DNA of 64,000 bases from Castanea sativa (Eukaryota; Streptophyta; Magnoliopsida; Fagales; Fagaceae): NCBI RefSeq assembly GCF_040712315.1, contig NC_134023.1, positions 12,967,442 through 13,031,441 on the forward strand. Reading direction: 5' to 3'. Within the stretch, counting starts at the first letter, position 1. Every line of letters begins with the position of its first letter. The translations under genes were made by a program, and so were the position numbers. This document shows, one piece after another, positions 47,401-58,726 of this stretch. The notes under the pieces are model-generated. The model had not been told where the DNA came from and did not search any database. It saw only the letters and a list, made by a program, of their open reading frames with translations.

Positions 47401-48382
47401 ACTTTTTAAAGGAGGAAGATAGCTTAAGCTCTCTAGGTCTTGCCGAGCTTAGAGAGAAGGAATTTCTAAGAGGTGTATGGGCTCTTCAAACTCCCAATAT
47501 ATTAAAGAACTTGATGTGGAGGGCATGTCGTAATTCTCTACCTAGCAAACAAAATTTAATCAGTCCAATGTATGATGCTCGAAAATCCAGTTTGTGATTG
47601 TTGTCAGGCAGAATCGGAGACTCCACTGCATGCATTCTGGTCTTGTCCCGAGCTTGATGTAGTGTGGTCAGACCTCGCTTCATGGGAATTTCGTAGAACT
47701 CATCAATTCCTGAATTTTAAAGAGTTACTCTCATGGATTATACACCGTGAGAAAAACTATGCTTTGTTTGCGACAATTGCATGGTCTATTTAGAACCAAC
47801 GCAACCAAGTACGTTTAGCCCAACCTTCATGCAATATCCATTCTATTGCCCAAGTTTCTAAGGATCGGATGGATGAATTTTTGGCATTGCAAATTCCTCA
47901 TGCTCTTCCTTAGCAGCAACGTCCTGAAGCTGTTTGGCGTCCCCCTCCTCTTTGTCAGTACATGATCAATTTCAATAAAGCTTCCTTTGCAATGGAGAAT
48001 ATGTCTAGTACAGAGTTGTTATTAGGGATAATCGAGGTCTAGTCATAGCCTCCCTCTCTCAGCAACTACCCCAAGCCTATTTTGTAGTGGAAATTGAGGC
48101 TTTGGTAGTAGCAAGAGCCTTGAATTTTGCCTTGGAATTGGGATTGTTAATTATGTTTTGGAAGGTGATTCCGAAGTCCTCATGAAAGCTTTGTTAGAGG
48201 AGAGTGATTCGTTGGCTTCCTATGGCCTTCTCATCGCTGATATAAAATTGTGTTCAGTTGGTTTCTTTCAATTACATTACTATCATGCTAGGAGATAAGG
48301 TAACAAAGTTGCGCATAGTTTAGCTAGGCATGCTAAGTTTGTTTTAGATTTTATTGTGTGGATGGAGGATGTTCTACTATAA
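44420..48382 (+). pseudogene. LINE ORF2 (endonuclease, reverse transcriptase, RNase H)
   Basis: Endonuclease: VMFIAETW (about 44500), DFNEI preceded by an odd GAR instead of the usual G (about 44815), GPHYTWS and RLDRGLA (44940-45020), and TSDHCPLL (about 45075). Reverse transcriptase: KASGSDGMP (about 45760), EHQSAFAKD with an in-frame stop after it (about 46026-46053), [11 protein letters not shown] plus stop (about 46143), REIRQGNPLSSFLF (about 46314), and FADDSILFCK with the catalytic F-A-D-D at 46463-46474. zf-RVT: YWCLSLNGQYTCKTGYHFL (47350-47406) and CDCCQAE...LHAFWSCPELD (about 47590-47655). RNase H: EIEALVVARALNFALELG (about 48090) and VAHSLARHAKFVL (about 48312), stop at 48380-48382. 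More than ten breaks; inactive. Confidence 0.88.
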
Positions 48383-48456
48383 TTTATTTTTGTTTTTTAG
48401 GCCGATTTAGTTGGGCATTCTTAATAATAGTGCATCAAATTTTCCCTAAAAAAAAA

Positions 48457-48678
48457 GTGTAAATATATAATATTGCAAAATGCACTTGACAATCTCCAAT
48501 TACTTTTAAATCGTTCCCTTGACTTTTAAATTATTTAATTTACATTCTCGACTTTCAAAACTTGCAATTTAATCCCTTAATATCACAATGTTGCCAATTT
48601 TCTATGCAAAACACGTTAAATGCAAGTTTTGAAAGTAGATAATGTAAAGTTAAGGGTAGTATTGATAGATAAAAAGAT
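48457..48678. repeat. Inverted repeat between LINE and copia fragment
   Basis: Arm 48539-48566 (ends 'tttcaaaacttgca') and arm 48621-48648 (starts 'tgcaagttttgaaa') pair over 28 bp with about three mismatches; loop about 54 bp. Possibly the remnant of a foldback element. No gene. Confidence 0.7.
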
Positions 48679-48870
48679 CTCATTGTTGCCAAGGGCTTTC
48701 ATCAACAAGAAGGCATCAACTTCTCTAAGATATTTAGTCTTGTTATGAAGGCCACTACCTTCCGTAGTGTGCTCTCTATTGCTAGTTTACATTATTGGCA
48801 CATTCACCAACTGGATATCAATAATGTGTTTCTGAAATGTTTTCTTGATGAGGATGTGCTCATGAGTTAG
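48679..48870 (+). pseudogene. Copia reverse-transcriptase fragment
   Basis: A single open stretch with VAKGFHQQEGINFSKIFSLV, then HYWHIHQLDINNVFL and LDEDVLMS, ending in a stop. It matches the N-terminal part of the Ty1/copia reverse transcriptase (RVT_2: VAKG...Q..G.D...TFSPV, QLDV.NAFL, LDE.VYM). The QLDIN segment contains the first catalytic Asp. No flanking LTR, integrase or YVDD segment follows. Confidence 0.85.
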
Positions 48871-49109
48871 GCTCTTGACTTTATTGATTCTAAAAAGCCT
48901 CATTTTCAATAAGAAGGTAAGAAGGTATTGTGGCTTGGAGACATTTTGTGTGAGTTCGGTAAGTGATTATAAGTTATATTTTTGCTTATTTTATGTACTG
49001 TTTGTGAGCCTCAAACTACTTTTTGTTTCAATTTTATCTCAAATAATCTAACTTTCAGCATTTTGAAAATAAATTAGTCACATTATAGAAATAAGAAATT
49101 CCTAAACGG

Positions 49110-49250
49110 ATATCTAGTCTTGTTATAAATCCCACTACCATTCTTAGTGAGCTGTTTATTGCTATTTACATGATTGGTACATTGGCCAACTTAATGTCAA
49201 TAATGCATTTTTGAATGGTTTTGATGTGTTCATGAGTCAGCTTTCCAACT
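49110..49250 (+). pseudogene. Second copia reverse-transcriptase fragment
   Basis: Encodes SSLVINPTTILSELFIAI, HDWYIGQLNVNNAFLNGF and DVFMSQLS in one frame with a stop inside. It is the same RVT_2 segment as at 48679-48870, about 430 bp further on, but diverged at many residues, so it comes from another family member or an old duplication. Confidence 0.75.
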
Positions 49251-49469
49251 TTATTTAAAATTAACTATAAATATTAAATATTCTCTTATTCTTTTTTTTC
49301 TTCTTCATTATTGATAATAAGGAAGAAATTTTGAACTTTTGATAGAAAATCAGAAAACGTCAATTAAATTACAAGTATTTCTTTTGACAAAAGTTCTCCC
49401 AATCTTAAATGGTGGCGATAGGATTACATCAAATTTTATTTCTATTCTATCTAGCTTTTTTTTTTTTTT

Positions 49470-49685
49470 TAGAAGAATATATATCATAGTATGAATTGGT
49501 TGTATGACATTACATCACACTTACACCGAAGTATAGCAATAAAATTTTGACGCAACGTGTATATGTGCATGGAATTATCATTGTATGATTCAGCAAAAAA
49601 AAAAAAAAAAGAAGAATTATCATAGTATGAATTAGTTGTGTGACTACAAAAAAACTTACACCGACGTATACGTGTGAGATTGAGT
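49470..49685. repeat. Tandem duplication with poly-A join
   Basis: 'atcatagtatgaattggttg' (about 49481) and 'atcatagtatgaattagttg' (about 49618). Each is followed by 'cttacaccgaagtata' and 'cttacaccgacgtata' forms. An A-run sits between the copies. Confidence 0.8.
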
Positions 49686-50201
49686 AGTACTCTATTTAAT
49701 TCAAAAATAATGTGGCCCGCCCCACGTGGTTCTTACCTTAGGGTTTGTGAAATTTCTATTCGTGCAATATGGAGTTGCCTTGAATTCTGCAGAGTCACTC
49801 TAAAAAAACCTGTCACAAAACTAACACAGTGACACACCCTTCATTTTCTTTCTTTTCTCACTCGTGGTCGTGGAATATCTTATTATATTACAAACATATA
49901 AAGCTAATACAACACTCTTCCTAACAAATATTTGATGTGATATATTTTTCTTTTCTGGGTTAGAGATAAAGAGTGATATATTATATATGTTGTGGATTCT
50001 CTTTGCCATGCATCCTGCGGTCGGTAAGGCATGAAGCAATGAAGACTACATACGTTATGCAACGCATGCCGAAAGGTCACGACTTTGTAGTTTGAATCTG
50101 CAGGTTTGAATTTGATAGGGTTATTGTTCAATGGAGATAGCTAGGGACCTAGCGATATTTATTTATATATATAAGTCTGATTCATGAATCATGACTGTGA
50201 G

Positions 50202-52314
50202 CAGTGGCCGAGCTATAGATAGAGACCCGGGGGCAAGGCCCCTCAGCCTCAAGCCTATGAAAAATTCCTTAACATAAACATACCGTGAATGACTAGGTTT
50301 CAAACTTTTAAGTAATTCGACTAGACACTTACATCTTAATTAAATAACTTTAAGAGATATTAGATCATTCAATATTTCTTTATTTGATAAGAATTTTGAT
50401 AAATCTACCGTTAAATTATATTAATTTTTTTATATTCTCCTTACTTGCAAAATTTCAAGAAAATCAAATATTAATAATTAGGTCATCGATCAAATACTTA
50501 AAGTGCAAGTTTTTTCAGTTTAAAATTATGCATGAAAGATAGATTTATGGACCAAATGATAAATAATATCTAATTAATATGAAATTTGGCATGCGTGTTA
50601 AGAATGTAGAGAATATGTAATTTAACGGTTGGATTTTCAAATTACTTATCTAATAAAAAGTTATTAGATATTGTAACATTCCTTAAAGTTACACCCGGTG
50701 TAACTTGAACTTGAACCCATTTCATGGATTCAAATGGGTTCAAGTAACACCTGATGTAATTTTAAACGATATTACACTACTTGATATTTTATTATTGGTT
50801 ATGAGTTTCAACAAAATTATTTCTGCATATTTTTCATACTTGCAAATTTTCAAAATAATCTAGGATCAATAACTATGTTATTAACCAAATATTTAAAGTT
50901 AAAGATTTGTAACTTAAAATTATGTATTAAATATGTGTTTATGGATCAAATATTAGATAAAGTACAATTGGCATGATATTTGATATGCATGTTAAGAATA
51001 TATAGAACATGTAATCAAATTATGAGATTTTCAAATGATTAATCTAGTAAAAAGTTATTAAGTGGTGTTATATTACTTAAAGTTATACTAAGTATAACTT
51101 GAATCCAACTACTTTTGAGTGAAAAATAAATACATACAAACTCAACATATTTATGTGAGTGATAAATAAATCAAATAGTAATATTATAGATATAACAATT
51201 TTTGCAATAAATGAATTGGTAAATTTTTATCAATATTTATCTAAATTATTACTAATATCACTTTATTGTTTAGTATTAACAACTAGCCACTAGCCACCTT
51301 AATAGTTGTAAAAAATTTTGTGAAATTTCTCGTGACTCTAAGTCATTGGAAACGAAAACCACTTTAAGTTTTGATTTGTATCAGACCCTTTTCAACCCTC
51401 ATGACTTCAAAGTAGTTCAAACCTCCTTCCCTTCATCGTCCTTTTTCATCAATCCAATCTTTCCTAACCACTACAATCTCTTCTTTCCTTTCCCAATGCT
51501 CATCACTTTTTGGCCATCAAAGTTAACAACACCAATTACGTCTATTGAAAAACCCAACTCATTCCATATCTTAGAAGCAGAACATTTCGGTGTCATGGAT
51601 GGTTAAATCTGTGCTCTCCGATATACTCTGTTAACATTTTTTAACATAAAATGATCAAAACTATATTTCACAACAACAAACTGAAAGGTGATATTTTAAT
51701 GGATTTTTTTTCTTTTGTACATCAAAAAGGAAATCGTCACAACATTTAGTACAAAAATCACGGATGATTGTTAGGATTAAAAGAATGTCAAGTTCTATTT
51801 TGATATGTTATAAATAATACAAGAACATACATGAAAAAATTTGTAACAAATAAAAATTACAAGAGAATATATATAAATACCATTGGATTGTTTTACTTTT
51901 CAGAAAGAGTGTAGGGTATACTTTAGAATACAAATACTTTTTTTTTTTTTACCAAGAGTCATTTTACTTAGTGACATTATAATAACCTCTTTTACGCGGA
52001 GAACTATGGTGTGAATCCCCCTTCCCCACTTTTTATAACAATAGAAGTATAAAATAAGTATTTAGATGAAAATTGATTAGAGATAAGTTAAAGAAACTAA
52101 CCCAATCATTTTGCTAACCGCAACACCTATTTATCAATTTTTTAAAGATGCACTTATTGGCTTATATTATTTTTTTTCCAACGTAAATTACGTTTATAGC
52201 ATTTGTCACAACTACATGTTGTAGAATACATAATATGTAAAATATATAAACATATCTAATTATCATAATTTTAAATCTGCTCCCTCAGAAGATATACTTT
52301 GGGCTTCGTCACTG
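50202..52314. mobile_element. Possible non-autonomous hAT-like element
   Basis: Left end 'cagtggccgagct', right end (reverse complement) 'cagtgacgaagccc'. CAGTGGCGGAGC-type ends with a nearby 'gggggcaaggcccct' stretch are common in plant hAT-related elements. No 8-bp duplication was found and no transposase is encoded, so boundaries are uncertain. It would enclose the reverse-oriented dispersed repeat at 50430-51110. The 86-codon open frame at 51346-51606 inside has no recognisable motif. Confidence 0.4.
50430..51110 (-). repeat. Dispersed repeat, two tandem copies in reverse orientation
   Basis: Copies at about 50430-50750 and 50800-51110 share 'aaaaagttatta', 'ggcatg(c)', 'gttaagaat' and 'aaagttacacc'/'aaagttatact'. 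The reverse complement matches the repeat at 1-500. Confidence 0.72.
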
Positions 52315-55137
52315 ATTATGTGGGAAAAATAATAATAATAAAATCTCTGTTGTCATTTTTATCAAGATAAGTTTTTCCCAGGAGATTTTAATATTTCAAG
52401 AAAATAGGTTCAAGTGTGACAATATTGACAATTTGAGGAAGCAAAACTCAAGCAATAAAGACCAAAGAAATTTGGGAAAACATTATCTTAAAGAAGAAAG
52501 CATTGCTCAGAACTTCTATTGGTAGAAATTTTGGCAAAAGTGTGTACTTTCTTGGCGATCTTTGGCGGAATGGTCTTGTAAGCGGTGACATCATGGAGGC
52601 AGTATAAGCAGTTTAAAGCTTGAAAAAGAAAACACTCAAGTCAAGATCATAGTCTTACTATTGATTTGAAACGTTCACACTTGGACTTTTTCTGTAGATT
52701 AATACGGGCAAAGCTATTTTAACTACTAGATCTCCATTAATTTCAAGTAGGTCCTGGATCAGAGTGGTCCCTGGTGTACTAAGAATAATTTTATTTTATT
52801 TTTGAATGCTCACTAAGCTAAATAAAGGTATTAAGGGGCTGCACTTTTTGGTTTATGTGACCCTTGGTTGTGATGAATCATAAGGTTACAATTCAAGAAC
52901 TTATCAAATCGCAAGGCAGGCTTGTCTGTAGGTCGTTTCATGGGCATTTCTGATGTCTCCATCCACCGAAAGCTTACACAAAAACACTCAGATTCATTGG
53001 AACACATGCCCTTTACATGTACCCAAAATTAGTGTTCATATGATTATCTTAACTTAAAGATGTACCAGAAAGCATGGGTGACGAGGGGACAAAAGGAAAT
53101 TATTATTTCAAAAATATTGCTTTACTTCTATTCATAAGTCTCTCATTCGCAGCAAGGACTTGGTTTTATTGTAATAGTAATAAACATTGCTAAGGGAAAC
53201 ATGGGAAAGAGAGAAGGGACACTTGGATTGCCAATAAGAACATTTTATAGTCATAAAACATATAGTTTTATAACTATTACATGTGACAGCATAATGAAAT
53301 GTTTAGCTTGCTTAAACTGCCTAGACTTTAGCAATCCATCTCATTATGGTTTATGTGGATGTCATTATAAGCATATAAGTGCGCCCCCATTGTTGCTTGG
53401 CCCAGTTTAATAGCATTGGTACTGTTATCATAATGATGCACAGCAAGATCTGGTTTGAGAGGAGGGAAAAAAATGATAATGACTGTTTTTATTAATGAAA
53501 ATTTCCTTCAAATTATTTTGGACTTGAAATGATTGATTAGATGTAAGTGACATTAAAAGCATAAACGTATTTGCTCCTAATAATAATTAGTTAGGTACTC
53601 AACCATAAGTTCTCTTTTTCTCTCTCTTTTAAGCATTGCTGCTATGGTGTCTCTTCTTTGACTACATGTAACGAGCCTTTGCTCATTCCATGCACTGATG
53701 CACCCCATGGTATCTTTGCAAAAGCACGCAAACCTTAGATTTTATTAGGGCCCTCAGGGCCCGTTCCTCCAAGATTTCAACACCAGAAGGATAGTATATG
53801 ATCAGACAAAATGAAAAACCAGTGGTTTGAATAAATTGTTACTCTCACAAATGGAGTGTTGTATGCATTGTATATAGATATAGATCTGTTAGTTGTGACG
53901 TTGGTATAGTTTTTTTGCTAATAAAGAAGAAAAGTACAAGGAAAAACACTTGATTCCGTTGTCAACGACACAGTAAGCCAAGTCCTGGAGATAAGGTTTT
54001 TTTTTATAACAAAGGAGCAAAATTTTGAAACATTTTTTCATTTTTATAAAATTAAATATTTTGAGAGTAGTTATTCTGAAGCAAAACTTTCACAAGAATA
54101 TCACAATAAAATCTAAGTGACAAGTTATTAAAGGTAGGTTAAAAAGTGATGTATTAGCAAAAAATATTTTAAAAAAGTGATGTTAGATCAGTTGGGGTTC
54201 AGACAAAAACCAGTTACAACTTATACCGCTTAATTTTTATTGTGAAATTATTATGAAAATAACATTAAGATGATTATATTCAAGCTTATTTTAGTTGTGT
54301 TTAAAAAATATTTAGGGTTAAAGTGTTCAATTTTTTTTTTTAGGGGTCCAAGTAAATTTTATTTATTTATTTCATATATAAGTTTACAAGTAACACCGCC
54401 CCTGATGGTATTTATTAAGGCCTTTTATTCAAGCTCAATGGAGAAGATGTTAGATATATTTCAGAAATAATTTACTTTTGTGATTATGCAAACAAGAACA
54501 ACATACATATGTAGTCATAAACAAAAACAAAAATAGATTCAATATATAAGAAGAAATTTGTACAATAATTAAATAACTCAAAGACTAAATGCGTGAAGAA
54601 TGAATAATGTAGAACTAATTAAATCTTGTATTTGACATGATCTCCTTAAAGCAAATTTCATCCCTCACATATTCAGTGGTGATTAAAAACTCACAGATAT
54701 TTATCTCCCAAGATAAAGTGATTAATAGCATAGATAAGAAACACTGCAATATCCGTGCTCAGCGAACTGAAATCTTTGACTTTATGTTTATGCACAAAAA
54801 TATTTTTCTTTGGGAGAAAGTTTCTCTATAAAAAACAGCTTTTATGAATGAGAGGCTATGAATATATACCCTAATGAATAGACACACTGGAAAAAATATT
54901 GTGCACAAACTTAATGACTCAAAAAAAATATTTTGTTCGAACAAGAGGGTATAGTCTACACATGCTTAAGCCCAACCCAATGTCCAGCCCTTTAACGTAT
55001 AAATTCATATGTTATTTCTTTCCTATCTTTTGTATTACTCAATGATTTTCACCACTTTAAATCCATATTCAAGTGGATGCATTAAGAGTCAGTTCCTTAT
55101 TCGCTCCTTAACATTTTTCTAAGAGGAGAAAGGATCA
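52315..55137. other. No gene seen
   Basis: AT-rich DNA. Open frames at 53201-53410, 54270-54470 and 54637-54831 are short, of random composition and match no family I know. There is no tRNA, LTR or TIR pair that I could support. Confidence 0.45.
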
Positions 55138-55691
55138 GTGTGTTGTTTTTTTTGGAGGACCAAAAGATGAGATTATTACCTAGAAAGGTGGCATATATAG
55201 AGCACCGAGTAACCACATATTCAGCCTAATCTGCATCCAAAAAAGGCTTGAAGTAAGGTCTCAGAGATGAATCGGTTGTGATTCATGGGGTGCTTGAGAT
55301 AGCAAAGGATGCGTTTGACTACAACCCAATTCTTATTGTTTGGTTGGTGCATGAAGTAACACACCTTATTCATAGTGAAAGCAATGCCTGGAATACATTT
55401 ATCAATGCTCATGCTAGTGTTTTGAAGAATACTAGAGATATAGCTATAATGGGATAGATGAAGGCCTATAGGGAGTTGAATGGGCTCAATACCCCGAAAG
55501 TAGTGGAGTGACCAAAGGTTTGAGAGCAAATTTTGGTGCACATCTATATTCATAAGTTTATCTATTGAGTAGAGTTTAGGGTCATGGGTATGAACTACAT
55601 GTAAAATTTGTCTTCGCATAGTAGATTTCTTTAATGGGGTGGATTTTCCCTTTGGAGTTGGCTCTCCAACTATTTTCCATTTTATCCCCAA
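55138..55691 (-). pseudogene. Copia reverse transcriptase / RNase H fragment (inverted part)
   Basis: The minus strand gives LHYFRGIEPIQLPIGLHLSH, then IAFTMNKVCYFMHQPNN and WVVVKRILCYLKHPMNHNRF: the C-terminal half of copia reverse transcriptase (LHYFLGIE, QFMHQPN, VKRILRYLK). After a frame change it continues DAD, AEYVVTRCS and FLGNNLIFWSSKK (55138-55250), the start of copia RNase H. It stops abruptly at SSKK. The rest of this RNase H lies on the opposite strand from 56151. The region between SILQNTSM and IAFTMNK is shortened relative to the family. Confidence 0.85.
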
Positions 55692-56259
55692 ATCTCTTGT
55701 TATTGTGTTGTTTGCTTTAATTTTTCATATTTGGTTTATTGTGGTTGTGGTTAATTGATGAAGTAATAAGAAAATTAATTTAATCAAATAACTATTAATT
55801 AAATCTACATAATTAATAAAGGGGTCTCAATTAAGACTTTCACTTGGAATCAAAGCGTAGGTAGACTCTTTAAGTTTTGTGATTCTTAACCCCCTATTGT
55901 CATGATAAACTTCAGTTTCATAATACACATGAACATGACAATCTAATTAAACTTCTTAGGGATTGTGTTAAATACAAAAATAATTGCTAAAAATCACAAT
56001 ATAATGTAAATAAGGTCAAACTTGAAAAATGAACTGATTGTAAAATTGTATGAGGCAACCAATATGATGCAGACTAGACAAGGAATCCCACGGACCGGCT
56101 TTCCATTTAGGGTATTGCTTTCTTCTTGTGAATCCCTCGTCTCTTGGTAAAGAAAGAAAAATATTGTAGTTGCTTGCTCCAATATTGAGGCAAAATATTG
56201 CACACATACAAACGTCACAGCTAAGCTTCTTTGGTTGTGTTGACTTCTACGAGATCTTA

Positions 56260-56652
56260 GAGCATTGGCATCAGCTGTGCTATGCCAAATGACAAACCAA
56301 AACATACTTTTTCAATTTTAACATATCATTTTACAATATATTCTACATTACATCTTCTATTTTAACATTACACCAAATTAAAATAATATATAAAAAAAAC
56401 TCAATTGTATTAAAAAATGAACAAAAACCAAACCCAAGTATCGCCGGCCATCACCCCCACATCCCACCTCCATTGGAACCCACCACCAGGACACCAAAAC
56501 CACCACAAACACCCACATCACAACCCACAAGCACCAATCTCAACCCCACCACCACCACAACAGCCGATATTAACCCCACTACTACCACAACAACTAATCT
56601 CAAACCCAACAAATAATAAATAAATAAAAAGCCACAACCATGACAAGAGGGG

Positions 56653-56688
<36 letters not shown>

Positions 56689-57552
56689 GTGAAAGAGAGG
56701 AGAGAGGAGAGAATTTTTTTAGAATTGTGAAAGAGAGCAGAGAGGAGAGAATTTTTTTTTACAACATGCTATAGTATTCTTCTACGAGAATTTTTTTTTT
56801 TTTTACAACATACTGCGGTACTCTTCTACTAGTAGAAGGTTATTGTAGCATGTTCTTAAAAAATTGAGTTTTAGCACATCTAATGAGGTGTGGCTTTTAA
56901 TGTTTGGTGTGTCAAATGCTAAAAATTTAGAGCCTGTTTGGTAGTGGTGTTCAAGTATTGTTGTAAAAAATGATGTGAAAACTGTGATTTAAAAGGTGTT
57001 GTGAAAACATGTGTTTAAAGTACTCATAATATAAAAAATGTGTTTGATACCATGTTTCAAATAATATATTTTAAAATATGATAAAAAATATAATTGTATG
57101 TTTGGTATGTGTATGTGTGTGTGTGTGTGTTTTTTTTAGGTGATGAAAAGAATACTATTTTATTTACGGAGAGAGAAAAAAGAGAGAGAGAGAGAGAAGG
57201 AAACAATGGTGGGCCATGAGAGAAAAAGAAAGAAAAAAGAGAGTTTGGTATTGTTAATAGGCCCCACAATTTCTAACTTATTTGCAAAAAGACCATTTAA
57301 TAACGTTACTTGAAAACTTAAAACTGGTATGGATGAATTTTCAAAATACATGTTTTAAACACTCCAAATTGAGAAGTGTGACTCAAACACTCTTGATAAA
57401 AATAAAAATAAAACTCCTACCCAAACACACTTTTCTTTTTGGAGTCTACAGTTTTCATTTTTCAGTGTTTAAACACTAAAAACTACTATTTGAGCTTACA
57501 TACCAAACAGGCTCTTAGTAGTTAGTATTTGGCAAACCTGATGCTAATACTG
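56260..57552. mobile_element. Outer MITE in copia RNase H, TTA flanks
   Basis: Left end 'gagcattggcatcag' with 'tgccaaat', right end (reverse complement) 'cagtattagcatcag' with 'tgccaaat'. TTA is present at 56257-56259 and 57553-57555. The body has a His/Pro-coding-like simple region (56417-56623) and a GA run (56658-56683). A second MITE is nested at 56930-57514. PIF/Harbinger-like by duplication. Confidence 0.75.
56930..57514. mobile_element. Nested MITE, perfect 14-bp ends, TTA flanks
   Basis: GAGCCTGTTTGGTA at 56930-56943 and its exact reverse complement at 57501-57514. TTA lies on both sides (56927-56929 and 57515-57517). It is 585 bp and non-coding, with GT and GA runs at 57109-57130 and 57180-57197. 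PIF/Harbinger type. Confidence 0.88.
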
Positions 57553-57760
57553 TTAGAGTTGATTATGTTCTATTGTAGTTCAGATCCACTATGACAATTG
57601 AAGTACCGTAAAGATTATCCACAATAATTATCAAGATTGTTTACCACTTCATTCGTGATCATCTACTTTTTGATACCTCACAATTATGATCTACCTCTTC
57701 AAGAGATTAATTAACTATATCTTTATCAAGCTTCTTCCACCAAGCCACTTTCATGATTTA

Positions 57761-57900
57761 GGGCCCGTTTGGTAAAAGAGTTTGAGTAATATTGTTTGGG
57801 TGTTTTTGATATATGTGTAGGTGAAAAAATATATAGAAATATGTATAATGTTGTTTAAAATGTGAGTTATTATATTAGAACTAACATGTCAAACAAGACC
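57761..57900. mobile_element. Third MITE in the same copia gene, 140 bp
   Basis: Starts GGGCCCGTTTGGTA, ends (reverse complement) GGTCTTGTTTGACA, flanked by TTA at 57758-57760 and 57901-57903. Confidence 0.78.
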
Positions 57901-57947
57901 TTAATCTCCGATGTCAAGTTGGTCGTGCTTCACCAACATGAGTTTGA

Positions 57948-58114
57948 GGGGAGCTATTAAGTTACAACTGTACAAGCCCAACGGGCTCTAGGCTCATTGC
58001 ACTTTACTAACTGTACACTCCAATTATCTTTATGGCATTCATTATTTACCTATATAAAAACAGTCTCTTAAACAATATACACAGTTTAATACAATAAGAA
58101 ATTTTAGTCTTTCA
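57948..58114 (+). mobile_element. Copia 3' end: polypurine tract and short LTR
   Basis: 'gagtttgagggga' directly follows the RNase H tail, as in copia elements. After it comes a unit of about 159 bp beginning 'tattaagttacaactg' (the expected TG is mutated) with TATATAAA (about 58052) and ending 'tagtctttca'. Probably a short copia LTR; no partner LTR was found in the window. Confidence 0.5.
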
Positions 58115-58477
58115 CGCGCATGTATCTATCAAGTACATAGGTAGACCTTTCTCTAATTAAAAAAGTGGTGATTAGCAAGACTTAGCTTACAAGATTAAAA
58201 CACTTACGACAGTATTTTATGCGGACATGCCGCAGTGAGGAAGTTTATTTTCAGACAGGGAAAATGTCATTGAGAGTGAGTGCTTGATGCTTTGGCAAAT
58301 TTGAAGCCCCCACCAATCTAAAATGAATTGTCACATTCAAAGTTGCATTTTGGTGGGAAAAAAAAGATAATGCAATCTTTTTAAATCTTCGGTCATTTCT
58401 TTGTCTTGAAGCCGCGTTTTTTCAGTGAATAACAGAGCATATAGAGGAAAAAAAACATGTAAGTAAAGCCAAAAACC

Positions 58478-58726
58478 TCATGATTTCATGGAAGTTGTTT
58501 GTTCTTTAGTCACCATTTGTTGAATAGGTGCTACATATGTTTGTGTTGCAGGTGCAGGTGCTATATATGAAAGGCTATTCACGTCATGCTTATGTAGGGA
58601 GGGAGTAGAGTAACTAGAGTATATAGGATGAAATGAATATGAAGAAGTAGTGGGGGGCAATTCTGAGATGGATTTAACCATTTTCTGTCCTAATCGCTTC
58701 TTTTTGACTTTAGCAAATTTGTTCAT
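58478..58726 (-). other. Unidentified open frame, 82 codons
   Basis: Starts MNKFAKVKKKRLGQKMV, then a Ser/Tyr/Thr/Pro-rich part. The basic start and the balanced composition make it look less random than its neighbours. I recognise no domain. It could be a last-exon remnant or chance. It lies just upstream (in the plus sense) of the duplicated block. Confidence 0.2.

Larger units (their letters stand above)
42720..48456 (+). mobile_element. Nearly full-length L1-type LINE
   Basis: Order from 5' to 3': ORF1 with DUF4283-like region and zinc knuckle; ORF2 with endonuclease, reverse transcriptase, zf-RVT zinc-binding domain and RNase H; then a short 3' tail ending in an A-run (48448-48456). This is the layout of plant L1 elements. 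Both frames are broken many times. The 5' limit (about 42720) is set by the first element-like sequence, and no clear target duplication was found. Simple runs inside (G at 43432-43443, T at 42902-42920) may be secondary. Confidence 0.9.
56151..57956 (+). pseudogene. Copia RNase H, second part, interrupted by MITEs
   Basis: The plus strand from 56151 gives KKKNIVVACSNIEAKY and TAKLLWLC, a stop, then LLRDLR, the middle of copia RNase H (family: VARSSTEAEYRA, ELLWL..LLRDLG). It is interrupted at 56259 by a MITE and resumes at 57556 as VDYVLL in the same frame once the MITE and one TTA are removed. Further on YHFIRDHL (family: YHFVRD.V) and STSSRD (family: STKDQLADLLTK) are seen up to 57757. After a second MITE the tail SDVKLVVLHQHEFEG leads to the polypurine tract. 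It is inactive because of insertions and stops. Confidence 0.83.

Noticed and set aside
51346..51606. 86-codon plus-strand frame as a gene
   Set aside because: No known domain, phenylalanine/proline-rich, no promoter or splice context, and it lies within a possible hAT-like element.
53201..53410. 69-codon frame with several cysteines
   Set aside because: Cysteine spacing does not fit a zinc finger or cysteine-rich peptide family I know; no signal peptide; likely chance.
56417..56623. His/Pro-rich 68-codon frame
   Set aside because: It is an ACC/CCA-type simple region inside the outer MITE, and similar low-complexity DNA follows; no support as a gene.
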